Below are positions 15,608 to 21,651 of a stretch of DNA of 21,651 nt, piece after piece. A program made the position numbers and the translations under genes. The number at the start of each line of letters is the position of its first letter. Within the stretch, counting starts at the first letter, position 1. Location of the stretch: positions 1-21,651 of the forward strand of contig VAZR01000076.1 of the NCBI GenBank assembly GCA_005888515.1, in the 5' to 3' direction. The notes below the pieces were generated by a model. The model did not search any database, was not told the origin of the DNA, and saw nothing but the letters and a program-made list of their open reading frames with translations. This DNA is from Alphaproteobacteria bacterium (GTDB lineage: Bacteria; Pseudomonadota; Alphaproteobacteria; ATCC43930; CGMCC-115725).

Positions 15608-15635
15608 TTGGCTGCCGCTGCGCGGCAGGTATGAT
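15608..15635 (+). promoter_or_regulatory. Candidate promoter for the PAAR–VgrG module with hairpin in its spacer
   Basis: TTGGCT (15608-15613) and TATGAT (15630-15635) are 16 bases apart, four and five matches to the sigma70 hexamers. A perfect seven-base stem, CTGCCGC (15612-15618) and GCGGCAG (15622-15628) with a TGC loop, fills the spacer. It lies 55 bases before the PAAR-like gene, in the 165-base gap after the peptidase. The same -10 hexamer is used in the tssA promoter candidate. Confidence 0.4.
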
Positions 15636-15689
15636 GCATCCTGGCAAAAGGCGCTATGCTGCAAGCGGTCTTCGATCGGGGGAACCGCC

Positions 15690-16079
15690 ATGCCGATGCA
15701 AGTCGTCAACAGCGCGACGCTGATGTGCTCGTTCGGCACTTCGCCGTCGAACCTCGTCGTGCTGCCGAACCACCGCGTGATGTGCGGCAATCAGTTCGCC
15801 GCGAACATCACGGACCACATCTCGATGGTCAACATCATGCCGTTCGGCATGTGCACGAGCATCGCCAACCCAGCGGTTGCCGCTGCTACTTCGGCCGCGC
15901 TCGGCGTGCTGACGCCGCAGCCCTGTATCCCCGCGACGATGACGCCCTGGGTCCCGGGCGCGATCACGGATCTGCTCGATAGCCAGCCGGCGCTCGACAA
16001 TGTCTCGATCTGCATGTGCAACTGGGCCGGCGTGATCACCGTCACCAACCCCGGCCAGCCCACGACCCAAATCCCATAG
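15690..16079 (+). CDS. PAAR-like (DUF4280) spike-tip protein
   Basis: PAAR-like proteins cap the VgrG spike and can link effectors to it. This 129-residue protein is of the DUF4280 group: N-terminal QVVNSATLMCSFGTSP, the central HISMVNIMPFGMCTSIANP, then ALGVLTPQPCIPATMTPWVPG and a CMCNWAGVITVTNPGQP ending. Six Cys (13, 32, 54, 79, 108, 110) sit at positions typical for this fold. A G-rich ribosome-binding site (15678-15683) precedes the ATG. It is followed by vgrG after 74 bases, the usual order of a delivery cassette. It has no toxin extension. Confidence 0.92.
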   Translation: MPMQVVNSATLMCSFGTSPSNLVVLPNHRVMCGNQFAANITDHISMVNIMPFGMCTSIANPAVAAATSAALGVLTPQPCIPATMTPWVPGAITDLLDSQPALDNVSICMCNWAGVITVTNPGQPTTQIP

Positions 16080-16093
16080 CGGGCGGAATCACT

Positions 16094-16128
16094 CTTTGAT
16101 CGTTTAGGATCGCTTTCGATCGTCAAAG
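16094..16128 (+). promoter_or_regulatory. Helically phased GATCG repeats and hairpin before vgrG
   Basis: GATCG occurs at 16098, 16108 and 16118, exactly ten bases apart, and again at 16135. The outer sequences CTTTGA (16094-16099) and TCAAAG (16123-16128) are perfect complements, extended by CG/CG across a one-base bulge. Spacing by one helical turn suits a protein-binding array; the fold could instead act in RNA in the short PAAR–vgrG gap. GATCG is frequent in this genome, so chance is possible. Confidence 0.25.
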
Positions 16129-16153
16129 CGGACGGATCGACCGGAGCGCGGGG

Positions 16154-18991
16154 ATGCCTTTCACACAAGACAACAGGGTCATCAAGATTCAAATCGAGAA
16201 TCTTGGGCCCAATGACCTGTTGCTGACCGCGGTGACTGGTCAGGAAGCGATATCCCGGCCATTCAGCTACCGCGTCGAGATGTTGTGCGAGGACCTGACC
16301 AAGGAGATCAAAGCGGCCGACATGATCGGCGCCAGCGCGACGATCGGCGTCAAGCTCAAGAAGGACTCGGACGAATACCGCTTCCGCTCCGGGTTCATCC
16401 GCAGCTTCCAGACCGGCAATGTCCATCGCGACTTCCGGGTGTTCCGGGCGGAGATCGTGCCGTTTCTAACGTTCCTGCAGCTCTCCACCGATTTCCGGAT
16501 TTTCCAGAACCTCACTGTTGTCGACATCCTGCAGCAGGTCTTTGACGATTTCGGTCTCAACGACCTCGATATGCGGGTGAAGAGCTCCGATTTTCCGAAA
16601 CTCGAATATTGCGTGCAGTGTCGCGAGACAGCTTTCGATTTTGTCTCACGGCTGATGGAAGAGAACGGGATCTTCTATTTCTTTGAGCATTCGGAGGCCA
16701 GCCACACCCTGGTGATCGCTGACAAGCTTTCCGACTATAAGACCTGCGAGCAATCCAACGTCGGGCTCAGCCGCGAGTCAGAGGACGGCCGGATCTCGAT
16801 ATTCGAACACGGTTTCGATTTTCGAACCGGGAAGTGGGTCATCGGCGATTTCAGCTATGGCACCCCGACGAAACCGCCGTTCGACGAGGAGAACACGCGT
16901 TCGGAAATTCCCAAGCCGAACCCTCACCGGCGCTACACGTTCCCGCAGCATTTCCGGGTCTCCGAGGACGCACGACGTTTTGTCGTCGATCGCATGCAGG
17001 ACGATGAGGCGGAGGTGCATGCCGTGTCGGGCAATGGCGAGTTCGTCACCTTTGCGCCTGGGTTCATGTTCAAGGTCACAAATACCAAAAACATTCCGTA
17101 CGAAGAGGAGTTGCGGAGCTATGTGATCACCTCGCTGACTTGGACTGCCTTCGAGAAGGGTTATCGTCACAGCTTTCTCGATGTGTTGCTGGGGTCCTTC
17201 AGCAGCCTGTGGAGCACCGACAGTGCCAAGAACCTTGGTCTCGGCGCTGCCAGCGATGCGTTTAAGAACTCATCCGCATCGCTGGTGCCCAGTGTACCGG
17301 CCTTGGTCGGCAACCAGTTCATGGGCATCCCAGCCGACACCTTGTTCCGCCCGCCGCGCACCACGGTGAAGCCGGAAATACGCGGGCCGCACACGGCGGT
17401 TGTCGTCGGCGTCAACGGTCTGGAAACTCCCGGCGGCAACGATATTTGCACCGACCAGTACGGCCGGGTGCGGGTCAAGTTTCCCTGGGACCGCTCGACC
17501 GATCACGACAAGGACGGCCAGACCTCCGCCTGGATCCGTGTCGCCGAAAACTGGGCCGGCACCGAGTGGGGTTTCCAGTTTCCGCCCCGCGTCGGGCACG
17601 AGGTCGTCGTCCAGTTTGTCGACGGCGACCCCGATCGGCCGTTGATCACCGGACGAATTTACAACGGCACATTCCGCCAGCCCTTTGTGCCGCCGCCCCT
17701 GCCCCCGCCGGGGCCGTTGCAGCCGCAGAATTCGCATGTGCAGACGACGCAGCGGCTGAGCGGCATCAAGACGCAAAGCACACCGAAACCGGATGGCGGT
17801 CACGTCCGCTTTCATTTGCTGCGGTTTGACGACACCTATCGCACCGAGCAGATCGTGCTGCGATGTCAGCACCGCCTCGATGTCACGGCGTTCCAAAACG
17901 CCTATCACACAACGCACGGCAATCGGCACATTCTGGTCGGCGGCAGGGATCCCGATACCGGCGAAAGCGGCGGGGCGCTCTACATCACGACGGGCGGCGA
18001 GTACGATCTGCACATCGGTGAGAACCGCTACGAGCAGGTCGAGCAGGGCTATCAGCTCACCGTTAAGGCCAATACGATTTTCGACTTGCAGGGCAGCCAC
18101 CAGACGGTCGTCGGCCTCGCGTCAACTTTGAACGCGATGAATGTCGTCATCGAGGCACAGACCAATATCACCTTGAAGGTCGGCGCCAGCTTCGTCGTGG
18201 TCGATCCCTCGGGTGTCTACATCAACGGGCCGATCGTGATGATCAATTCGGGCGGCGCGCCCGGCGTCACGACTCCGGTCGTCGTCACCGAGCCGGTCGA
18301 TGCGTCGCAAGCCGATCCGGGCGACCCGCCAAACTGGGTGGCGCAGCATCGCGCGGCGGGCGGTACCGGAGGAGGCGGCCATCGACATCACACGGCCAAT
18401 CCTCGGCATGCCATCGGCACCGGCCTCGGCGGGGGCGTCGACCAGCTGGTCTCGATGTCGCCTACCTTGTCTCGAAACATTGCCACCTTGCAGTCACAGG
18501 GGTGGACAATTTCTTACGTGCCAAGCCACGGCTATTACAGCGATAGGACAGCCAAGACGATCGTCATCGATACGAATGACCCGGCATCGGCGGCCCGAGA
18601 GTTGTCGCATGAAACGGGCCATGGGATGTACACGCCGGATCCCTATGTTCCGCCGGATGGCCTGACCCGGCAGCAATATATCGACCAGAACGTCGCCCGG
18701 AGCCTCAGAGACGAGGGCGAGGCCACGATGACCAACTCCGATGTGCGACGGGAGATCAGTAACAATGGCGGTCCCGATATCGGCATCGCGGGTGCGCAGC
18801 CGAACACCTATCAACAGATTGCCGATCGCCACCCCGATCCGGCCGACCGCAACCAGGCGCGGACGGAGATCGGCAACGCCTACGCCGACGGCGAACACCC
18901 GAGCACGACGCCGGGCCAGACCTATCGCCAGTATTATTCACAGCCCTACGCGGATTATTGGGATAATCACGTTGCACCGCATCACCCATGA
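16154..18991 (+). CDS. vgrG: VgrG spike protein with C-terminal HETGH metallopeptidase effector domain
   Basis: A 945-residue evolved VgrG. Residues about 1-390 form the gp27-like base (NLGPNDLLLTAVTGQEAISR, then LMEENGIFYFFEHSEASH). The gp5-like OB fold follows (about 412-505; QYGRVRVKFPWDRSTDHDKD, TSAWIRVAENWAG, RVGHEVVVQFVDGDPDRP), then a repetitive beta-needle (about 560-710). A Gly/His linker (near 735-750) leads to an extra domain of some 180 residues. That domain has the zincin motif HETGH (H819, E820, H823) in ELSHETGHGMY, and a downstream RDEGEATM (E854/E856) that could supply the third ligand. It therefore should be a delivered metallopeptidase, comparable in plan to P. aeruginosa VgrG2b; the family of the domain itself I do not recognise. 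GGGG directly precedes the ATG. The stop overlaps the next gene by four bases. Confidence 0.93.
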   Translation: MPFTQDNRVIKIQIENLGPNDLLLTAVTGQEAISRPFSYRVEMLCEDLTKEIKAADMIGASATIGVKLKKDSDEYRFRSGFIRSFQTGNVHRDFRVFRAEIVPFLTFLQLSTDFRIFQNLTVVDILQQVFDDFGLNDLDMRVKSSDFPKLEYCVQCRETAFDFVSRLMEENGIFYFFEHSEASHTLVIADKLSDYKTCEQSNVGLSRESEDGRISIFEHGFDFRTGKWVIGDFSYGTPTKPPFDEENTRSEIPKPNPHRRYTFPQHFRVSEDARRFVVDRMQDDEAEVHAVSGNGEFVTFAPGFMFKVTNTKNIPYEEELRSYVITSLTWTAFEKGYRHSFLDVLLGSFSSLWSTDSAKNLGLGAASDAFKNSSASLVPSVPALVGNQFMGIPADTLFRPPRTTVKPEIRGPHTAVVVGVNGLETPGGNDICTDQYGRVRVKFPWDRSTDHDKDGQTSAWIRVAENWAGTEWGFQFPPRVGHEVVVQFVDGDPDRPLITGRIYNGTFRQPFVPPPLPPPGPLQPQNSHVQTTQRLSGIKTQSTPKPDGGHVRFHLLRFDDTYRTEQIVLRCQHRLDVTAFQNAYHTTHGNRHILVGGRDPDTGESGGALYITTGGEYDLHIGENRYEQVEQGYQLTVKANTIFDLQGSHQTVVGLASTLNAMNVVIEAQTNITLKVGASFVVVDPSGVYINGPIVMINSGGAPGVTTPVVVTEPVDASQADPGDPPNWVAQHRAAGGTGGGGHRHHTANPRHAIGTGLGGGVDQLVSMSPTLSRNIATLQSQGWTISYVPSHGYYSDRTAKTIVIDTNDPASAARELSHETGHGMYTPDPYVPPDGLTRQQYIDQNVARSLRDEGEATMTNSDVRREISNNGGPDIGIAGAQPNTYQQIADRHPDPADRNQARTEIGNAYADGEHPSTTPGQTYRQYYSQPYADYWDNHVAPHHP

Positions 18992-19509
18992 GGCGGACGG
19001 TTGCGGGTTTAGCCGCCGCCGCGGCCTTTGCAAGCACCGTCATTGGAGCAACCATGGTCACGAGTCAGCAGCCCCCCCAGACCGAACGGATCTTCGCCGC
19101 GATCGATCGGCTGATGGAGCAGAGGGCTGCCGAACCGGGCGGCCTGGAACAGCTCGTGCGCACCAGGCTCGTGCGGGTTCCCGAACTATCGAACCAGTTC
19201 TTTAACGTGTATCGGGGTGATTTCCAGCCGCCCTCGCCTTTCAAGCAGCTCGAGGTCCGCAAATCGCTCGACCGCGACCCCGATCGCGGCATGATCATTT
19301 TGGAGATCAGCGATAGCGTGTGCGTCGAGTCCGATGCCGTGCTCGCACAGTTCGGGACTAAGCCGGCGCTCGCGCCGCCATCATCGCGGCAGCCGCCGGG
19401 GAGCCCCGTTTATTACACTTACGACAAACCGTGGGGAAAATTGAGCCTGGCGATATCGCGTGGCAGTCCGGAATGCTTGCGCCGCGCCGTCATCGATTGG
19501 CATACGTAA
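18988..19509 (+). CDS. Exported small protein, candidate immunity protein to the VgrG metallopeptidase
   Basis: A 173-residue protein with a clear signal peptide (MRRTVAGLAAAAAFASTVIG). The mature part starts with a helical, charged region (TERIFAAIDRLMEQRAAE), then FFNVYRGDFQPPSPF, a hydrophobic strand GMIILEISDSVCVESD and VYYTYDKPWGKLSLAISRGS. Two Cys (C112, C163) could form a disulphide, as suits the periplasm. Its start overlaps the vgrG stop (ATGA), so it is made together with the effector. Position, size and export match an immunity protein guarding against a periplasm-acting toxin. No family was recognised, so the role is inferred from context; it could alternatively be an effector chaperone. 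Confidence 0.72.
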   Translation: MRRTVAGLAAAAAFASTVIGATMVTSQQPPQTERIFAAIDRLMEQRAAEPGGLEQLVRTRLVRVPELSNQFFNVYRGDFQPPSPFKQLEVRKSLDRDPDRGMIILEISDSVCVESDAVLAQFGTKPALAPPSSRQPPGSPVYYTYDKPWGKLSLAISRGSPECLRRAVIDWHT

Positions 19510-19541
19510 GAAAAAATTCACCCTGCGCGCCGTCTTTAATA

Positions 19542-19589
19542 GAGGCTGAGCTCCTGGATTCCTTTGAATTTTCAATTCAGGAGCGCCTC
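19542..19589 (+). other. Long bulged hairpin between the immunity candidate and tagH
   Basis: GAGGC (19542-19546) and GCTCCTG (19550-19556) pair with CAGGAGC (19578-19584) and GCCTC (19585-19589), giving twelve pairs around a TGA bulge, with an AT-rich, partly self-complementary loop (TTGAA/TTCAA). No T-run follows. TATGCT (19593-19598) directly behind it is a -10-like hexamer, with TTTTCA 18 bases upstream in the loop. It may end the delivery transcript inefficiently, or be part of the tagH promoter. Confidence 0.35.
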
Positions 19590-19649
19590 GGCTATGCTGG
19601 ACACTAAGGACGCGCCTGGTTAAGCGATCGCGCAAAAGACGGCCCCCGT

Positions 19650-20942
19650 ATGACGCTCACCCTGTCGATGCTGCGCTGCCCGAACACCGTGGCGCCCGAG
19701 ACGCGCTCCGCCTACCGGTCCGGGTGCTGGCAGATCGCCGACCTTTCGACCAATGGCACCTTTCTGAACCGCAACAACGAACCGCTCGGGCGCGGACAGC
19801 CGCACGATTTACGCGATGGCGACCGGGTACGGATCGGCCCCTACGAGATTGAAGTCCGCATCGTCGAGACCGCGGCATCGCGCGCCGCGGCGGCAAGCGA
19901 GAACCCGTTCGATCTCGACCCGTTTGCCAATCCGCCGGCGGGTTCTCCGGGGGGGCGGTTCGAACCCGATCCGCTGTTGCGGCCGGCCGGATCGGCTGAT
20001 CCCTTGGCTGCGGGGTTTGCCGCGCCGGGGGTCAATCTGCCGGCCGATTACGACCCGCTGGCGCCCGAACCATCGGATGCGCCCTTCGCCGGCCCGGCCC
20101 AGGCCGACCACTCGCCACATCTCCAGGACGCGTTTATCCCGCCACCCGCCCGCTCGGTATTGCCGGAGGATTGGGACCGCGAGTTCCACTCCTTTGCTGC
20201 ATCAGCGGCCGCTCCGGAAGTGATGCCGGCACCGCCGATGCCGTCCTCCGCCGTTCCACCGCTCGCGCCGGCGGCCACGGTGCCGCCGTCCGATGCGATA
20301 GCGTCGCCGACACCTGCGTCTACGCCGATCGCCACCGCACCCGACAGAGAAGCCGACCTGATGGCCGCTTTTCTGCGCGGCATTGGTGTCGCCGATCTCC
20401 GCCCCGGCGGTGACCCGGCCGCCGCGATGGAGGCGCTCGGGGCGGCGTTTCGCGCGCTCGTCTCGGGTCTGCGTCAGGCATTGATGGCACGCGCCTCAGT
20501 CAAGCGCGAGTTCCGGCTTGAACAAACGATGTTGCGCAGCCAAGGCAACAATCCGCTGAAATTCTCGGCCGATAACGAGGATGCGCTGCGCGCCTTGCTC
20601 GGGGCCGGCCGGCGCACCAACATGAACGCCGCCGAAGCGGTGGCGGACGCGTTGCGCGATGTGCGGCTGCACGAGCTTGCCACAATGGTCGCCATGCAAT
20701 CGGCGGTGCGCGCGCTATTAGAAGAACTCGACCCCGCCAAGCTCCGCCGCTCCGCCGAGCGCGGCGGGCTGAATCTGGTGCCGATGCAGCGCAAGGCCAA
20801 TGCCTGGGATGCGTTCGAGGCCCTGCATGCGCGGATCACCCACGCATTGTCGGACGATTTCGACAGCGTGTTCGGCAAGAACTTCGCGCGCGCCTACGAA
20901 CGCGCCCTCGCCGAGGTATCGGCGAAGGAGGAAGACGCATGA
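19650..20942 (+). CDS. tagH: TagH/Fha-type T6SS FHA protein with internal loss in the FHA domain
   Basis: A 430-residue T6SS FHA protein. These proteins bind a phosphothreonine made by the PpkA-type kinase and promote assembly. The start (MTLTLSMLRCP) and the last FHA strands (STNGTFLNRNNEPLGRG, RDGDRVRIGPYEIEVRI, N35) are typical. Between R19 and A21 (DNA about 19704-19710) the central part is missing: no GRG loop and no SKRH motif, which contact the phosphate. By comparison with the family as I know it, some 30-35 residues are gone, without loss of frame. A Pro/Ala-rich linker (about 75-225) leads to the TagH C-terminal domain (about 235-430; AFLRGIGVADLRPG, NPLKFSADNEDALRALLG, DDFDSVFGKNFARAYERAL). 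Its stop overlaps the tssJ remnant by four bases. Confidence 0.9.
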   Translation: MTLTLSMLRCPNTVAPETRSAYRSGCWQIADLSTNGTFLNRNNEPLGRGQPHDLRDGDRVRIGPYEIEVRIVETAASRAAAASENPFDLDPFANPPAGSPGGRFEPDPLLRPAGSADPLAAGFAAPGVNLPADYDPLAPEPSDAPFAGPAQADHSPHLQDAFIPPPARSVLPEDWDREFHSFAASAAAPEVMPAPPMPSSAVPPLAPAATVPPSDAIASPTPASTPIATAPDREADLMAAFLRGIGVADLRPGGDPAAAMEALGAAFRALVSGLRQALMARASVKREFRLEQTMLRSQGNNPLKFSADNEDALRALLGAGRRTNMNAAEAVADALRDVRLHELATMVAMQSAVRALLEELDPAKLRRSAERGGLNLVPMQRKANAWDAFEALHARITHALSDDFDSVFGKNFARAYERALAEVSAKEEDA

Positions 20943-21070
20943 TCAGCGGCCGGTTGTTGCTCGCCCTGCCGGTTCTGGTGGCGGCGCACTGTTCCTCACC
21001 GCCGCCGCGCCCTGACGATCACCCATCTCACCGCGGCTCTCGCCTAGTCCCGAGGCCAATGATAGGCTGA
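20939..21070 (+). pseudogene. tssJ: TssJ lipoprotein remnant
   Basis: TssJ is the outer-membrane lipoprotein (about 150-180 residues) that binds TssM. At its usual place between tagH and tssK only 43 codons remain open: a signal-like MISGRLLLALPVLVAAHCSS and a Pro-rich start, followed by unrelated sequence to a TGA at 21068. The Cys is preceded by His instead of the usual Gly or Ala, so the lipobox is also poor. None of the TssJ beta-sandwich is present in any frame before tssK. The start overlaps tagH in ATGA, the expected operon geometry. This reads as a large internal or 3' deletion starting soon after about 21008. A short genuine lipoprotein is a weaker alternative. Confidence 0.7.
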
Positions 21071-21104
21071 CGGCTCCGCTTCGGCAGGGGAAGCGCGTAG
21101 TACA

Positions 21105-21651
21105 ATGACGTGGACCAATCGGGTCGTATGGCAGGAAGGCATGTTCCTGCGGGCCCAGCATTTCCAACAGCAGGACCGCTGGCTCGAGGCGCTGGTGCGG
21201 ACCCGCACCGCACCGCTGCGTCCGCATCCCTGGGGCATCGTCGAGATGGCGATCGACCGCGAGCTGTTGGCGACCGGCCGTTTTGCCCTGACTTCGGCAA
21301 TCGGCATGTTCGAGGACGGCACCCCTTTCGCGATCCCCGGCGAAACCGACCACCCGCCACCCCTCGAGCTCCCCGAAAGCACCCGCAATGCGGTCGTGTA
21401 TCTCGCCGCGCCGGTGCGTCAGGCAGGGGCGGTCGAGGTTGCCGCCAACGGCGCCGACGGCCGCTATCAGCTGCGCGAATTCGAGGCCTACGACACGCAT
21501 TCCGCGTCGCCGCAGCCGGCACCGCTGCAGATCGGACGGCTGCGCCTGCGCTACATGCTGGAAACCGAGGAGCGCGCCGGATATTTGTGCATCGGTTTGG
21601 CCCGGATCGTTGAAGTCGCGGCTGACCGGCGCGCCTCTCTGGATGAGCGCT
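21105..21651 (+). CDS. tssK: TssK baseplate–membrane connector, N-terminal part; runs off the right edge
   Basis: TssK joins the baseplate wedges to the TssL/TssM membrane complex. The visible 182 codons start with the diagnostic MTWTNRVVWQEGMFLRAQHF and QQQDRW, then show LRPHPWGIVEMAIDRELLAT, FEDGTPFAIPGE, and APLQIGRLRLRYMLETEER, all in one frame with no break. GGGGAAG (21087-21093) lies about 11 bases upstream of the ATG. The gene follows the tssJ remnant; tssL and tssM would be expected further right, outside the window. Confidence 0.95.
   Translation, partial: MTWTNRVVWQEGMFLRAQHFQQQDRWLEALVRTRTAPLRPHPWGIVEMAIDRELLATGRFALTSAIGMFEDGTPFAIPGETDHPPPLELPESTRNAVVYLAAPVRQAGAVEVAANGADGRYQLREFEAYDTHSASPQPAPLQIGRLRLRYMLETEERAGYLCIGLARIVEVAADRRASLDER

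Noticed and set aside
15612..15628. The CTGCCGC/GCGGCAG stem as an intrinsic terminator after the peptidase gene
   Set aside because: No T-run follows; it is better explained as part of the spacer of the PAAR promoter candidate.
1..21651. Insertion sequences, CRISPR arrays, tRNA genes or phage attachment sites that might explain the lost segments
   Set aside because: No transposase, terminal repeats, spaced direct repeats or tRNA fold was found on either strand.

Overview
The window is a GC-rich type VI secretion system (T6SS) locus. The proteins have the character of Alphaproteobacteria (Hyphomicrobiales/Rhodospirillales type): a TssA–B–C–second TssC–TagJ–E–F–G order, a rhizobial-style class III adenylate cyclase, and a PpkA-like kinase with a DUF4384-type C-terminus. 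The species cannot be named from the sequence alone. No tRNA, rRNA, CRISPR array or insertion sequence was seen.

Layout. On the minus strand at the left edge lies the N-terminal part of tssH (clpV). It is divergent from the rest, and the shared upstream region (836-999) carries a perfect inverted repeat over a candidate promoter. The plus strand then runs tssA, tssB, tssC, a second tssC-like gene, tagJ (impE), tssE, tssF, an adenylate cyclase–TssG fusion and a SAM methyltransferase, tightly packed with ATGA overlaps at the 3' end. After 122 bases comes a PpkA-like kinase with a Sel1-repeat exported protein, then an exported M15-like peptidase. The delivery module follows: a PAAR-like protein, then a VgrG with a C-terminal HETGH metallopeptidase extension that overlaps a small exported protein, a good immunity candidate. 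The right end has an FHA protein (tagH), a tssJ remnant and the 5' part of tssK.

How the parts work together. TssB/TssC form the contractile sheath. TssE/F/G/K and TssA form and prime the baseplate. PAAR-like protein and VgrG form the loaded spike. TssH should recycle the sheath and TssJ should anchor the membrane complex. The kinase and FHA protein would form a threonine-phosphorylation switch.

Two themes stand out. First, the regulatory layer is unusual: a cyclase with a full set of catalytic residues is fused to a baseplate subunit and translationally coupled to a methyltransferase resembling rickettsial protein-lysine methyltransferases, while the kinase has NFG in place of DFG and the FHA protein lacks its phosphopeptide-binding half. 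Second, four genes (tssH, second tssC, tagH, tssJ) have recognisable ends but are missing an internal segment. This is either erosion of the system by small deletions or an assembly fault, and the sequence alone cannot decide which.
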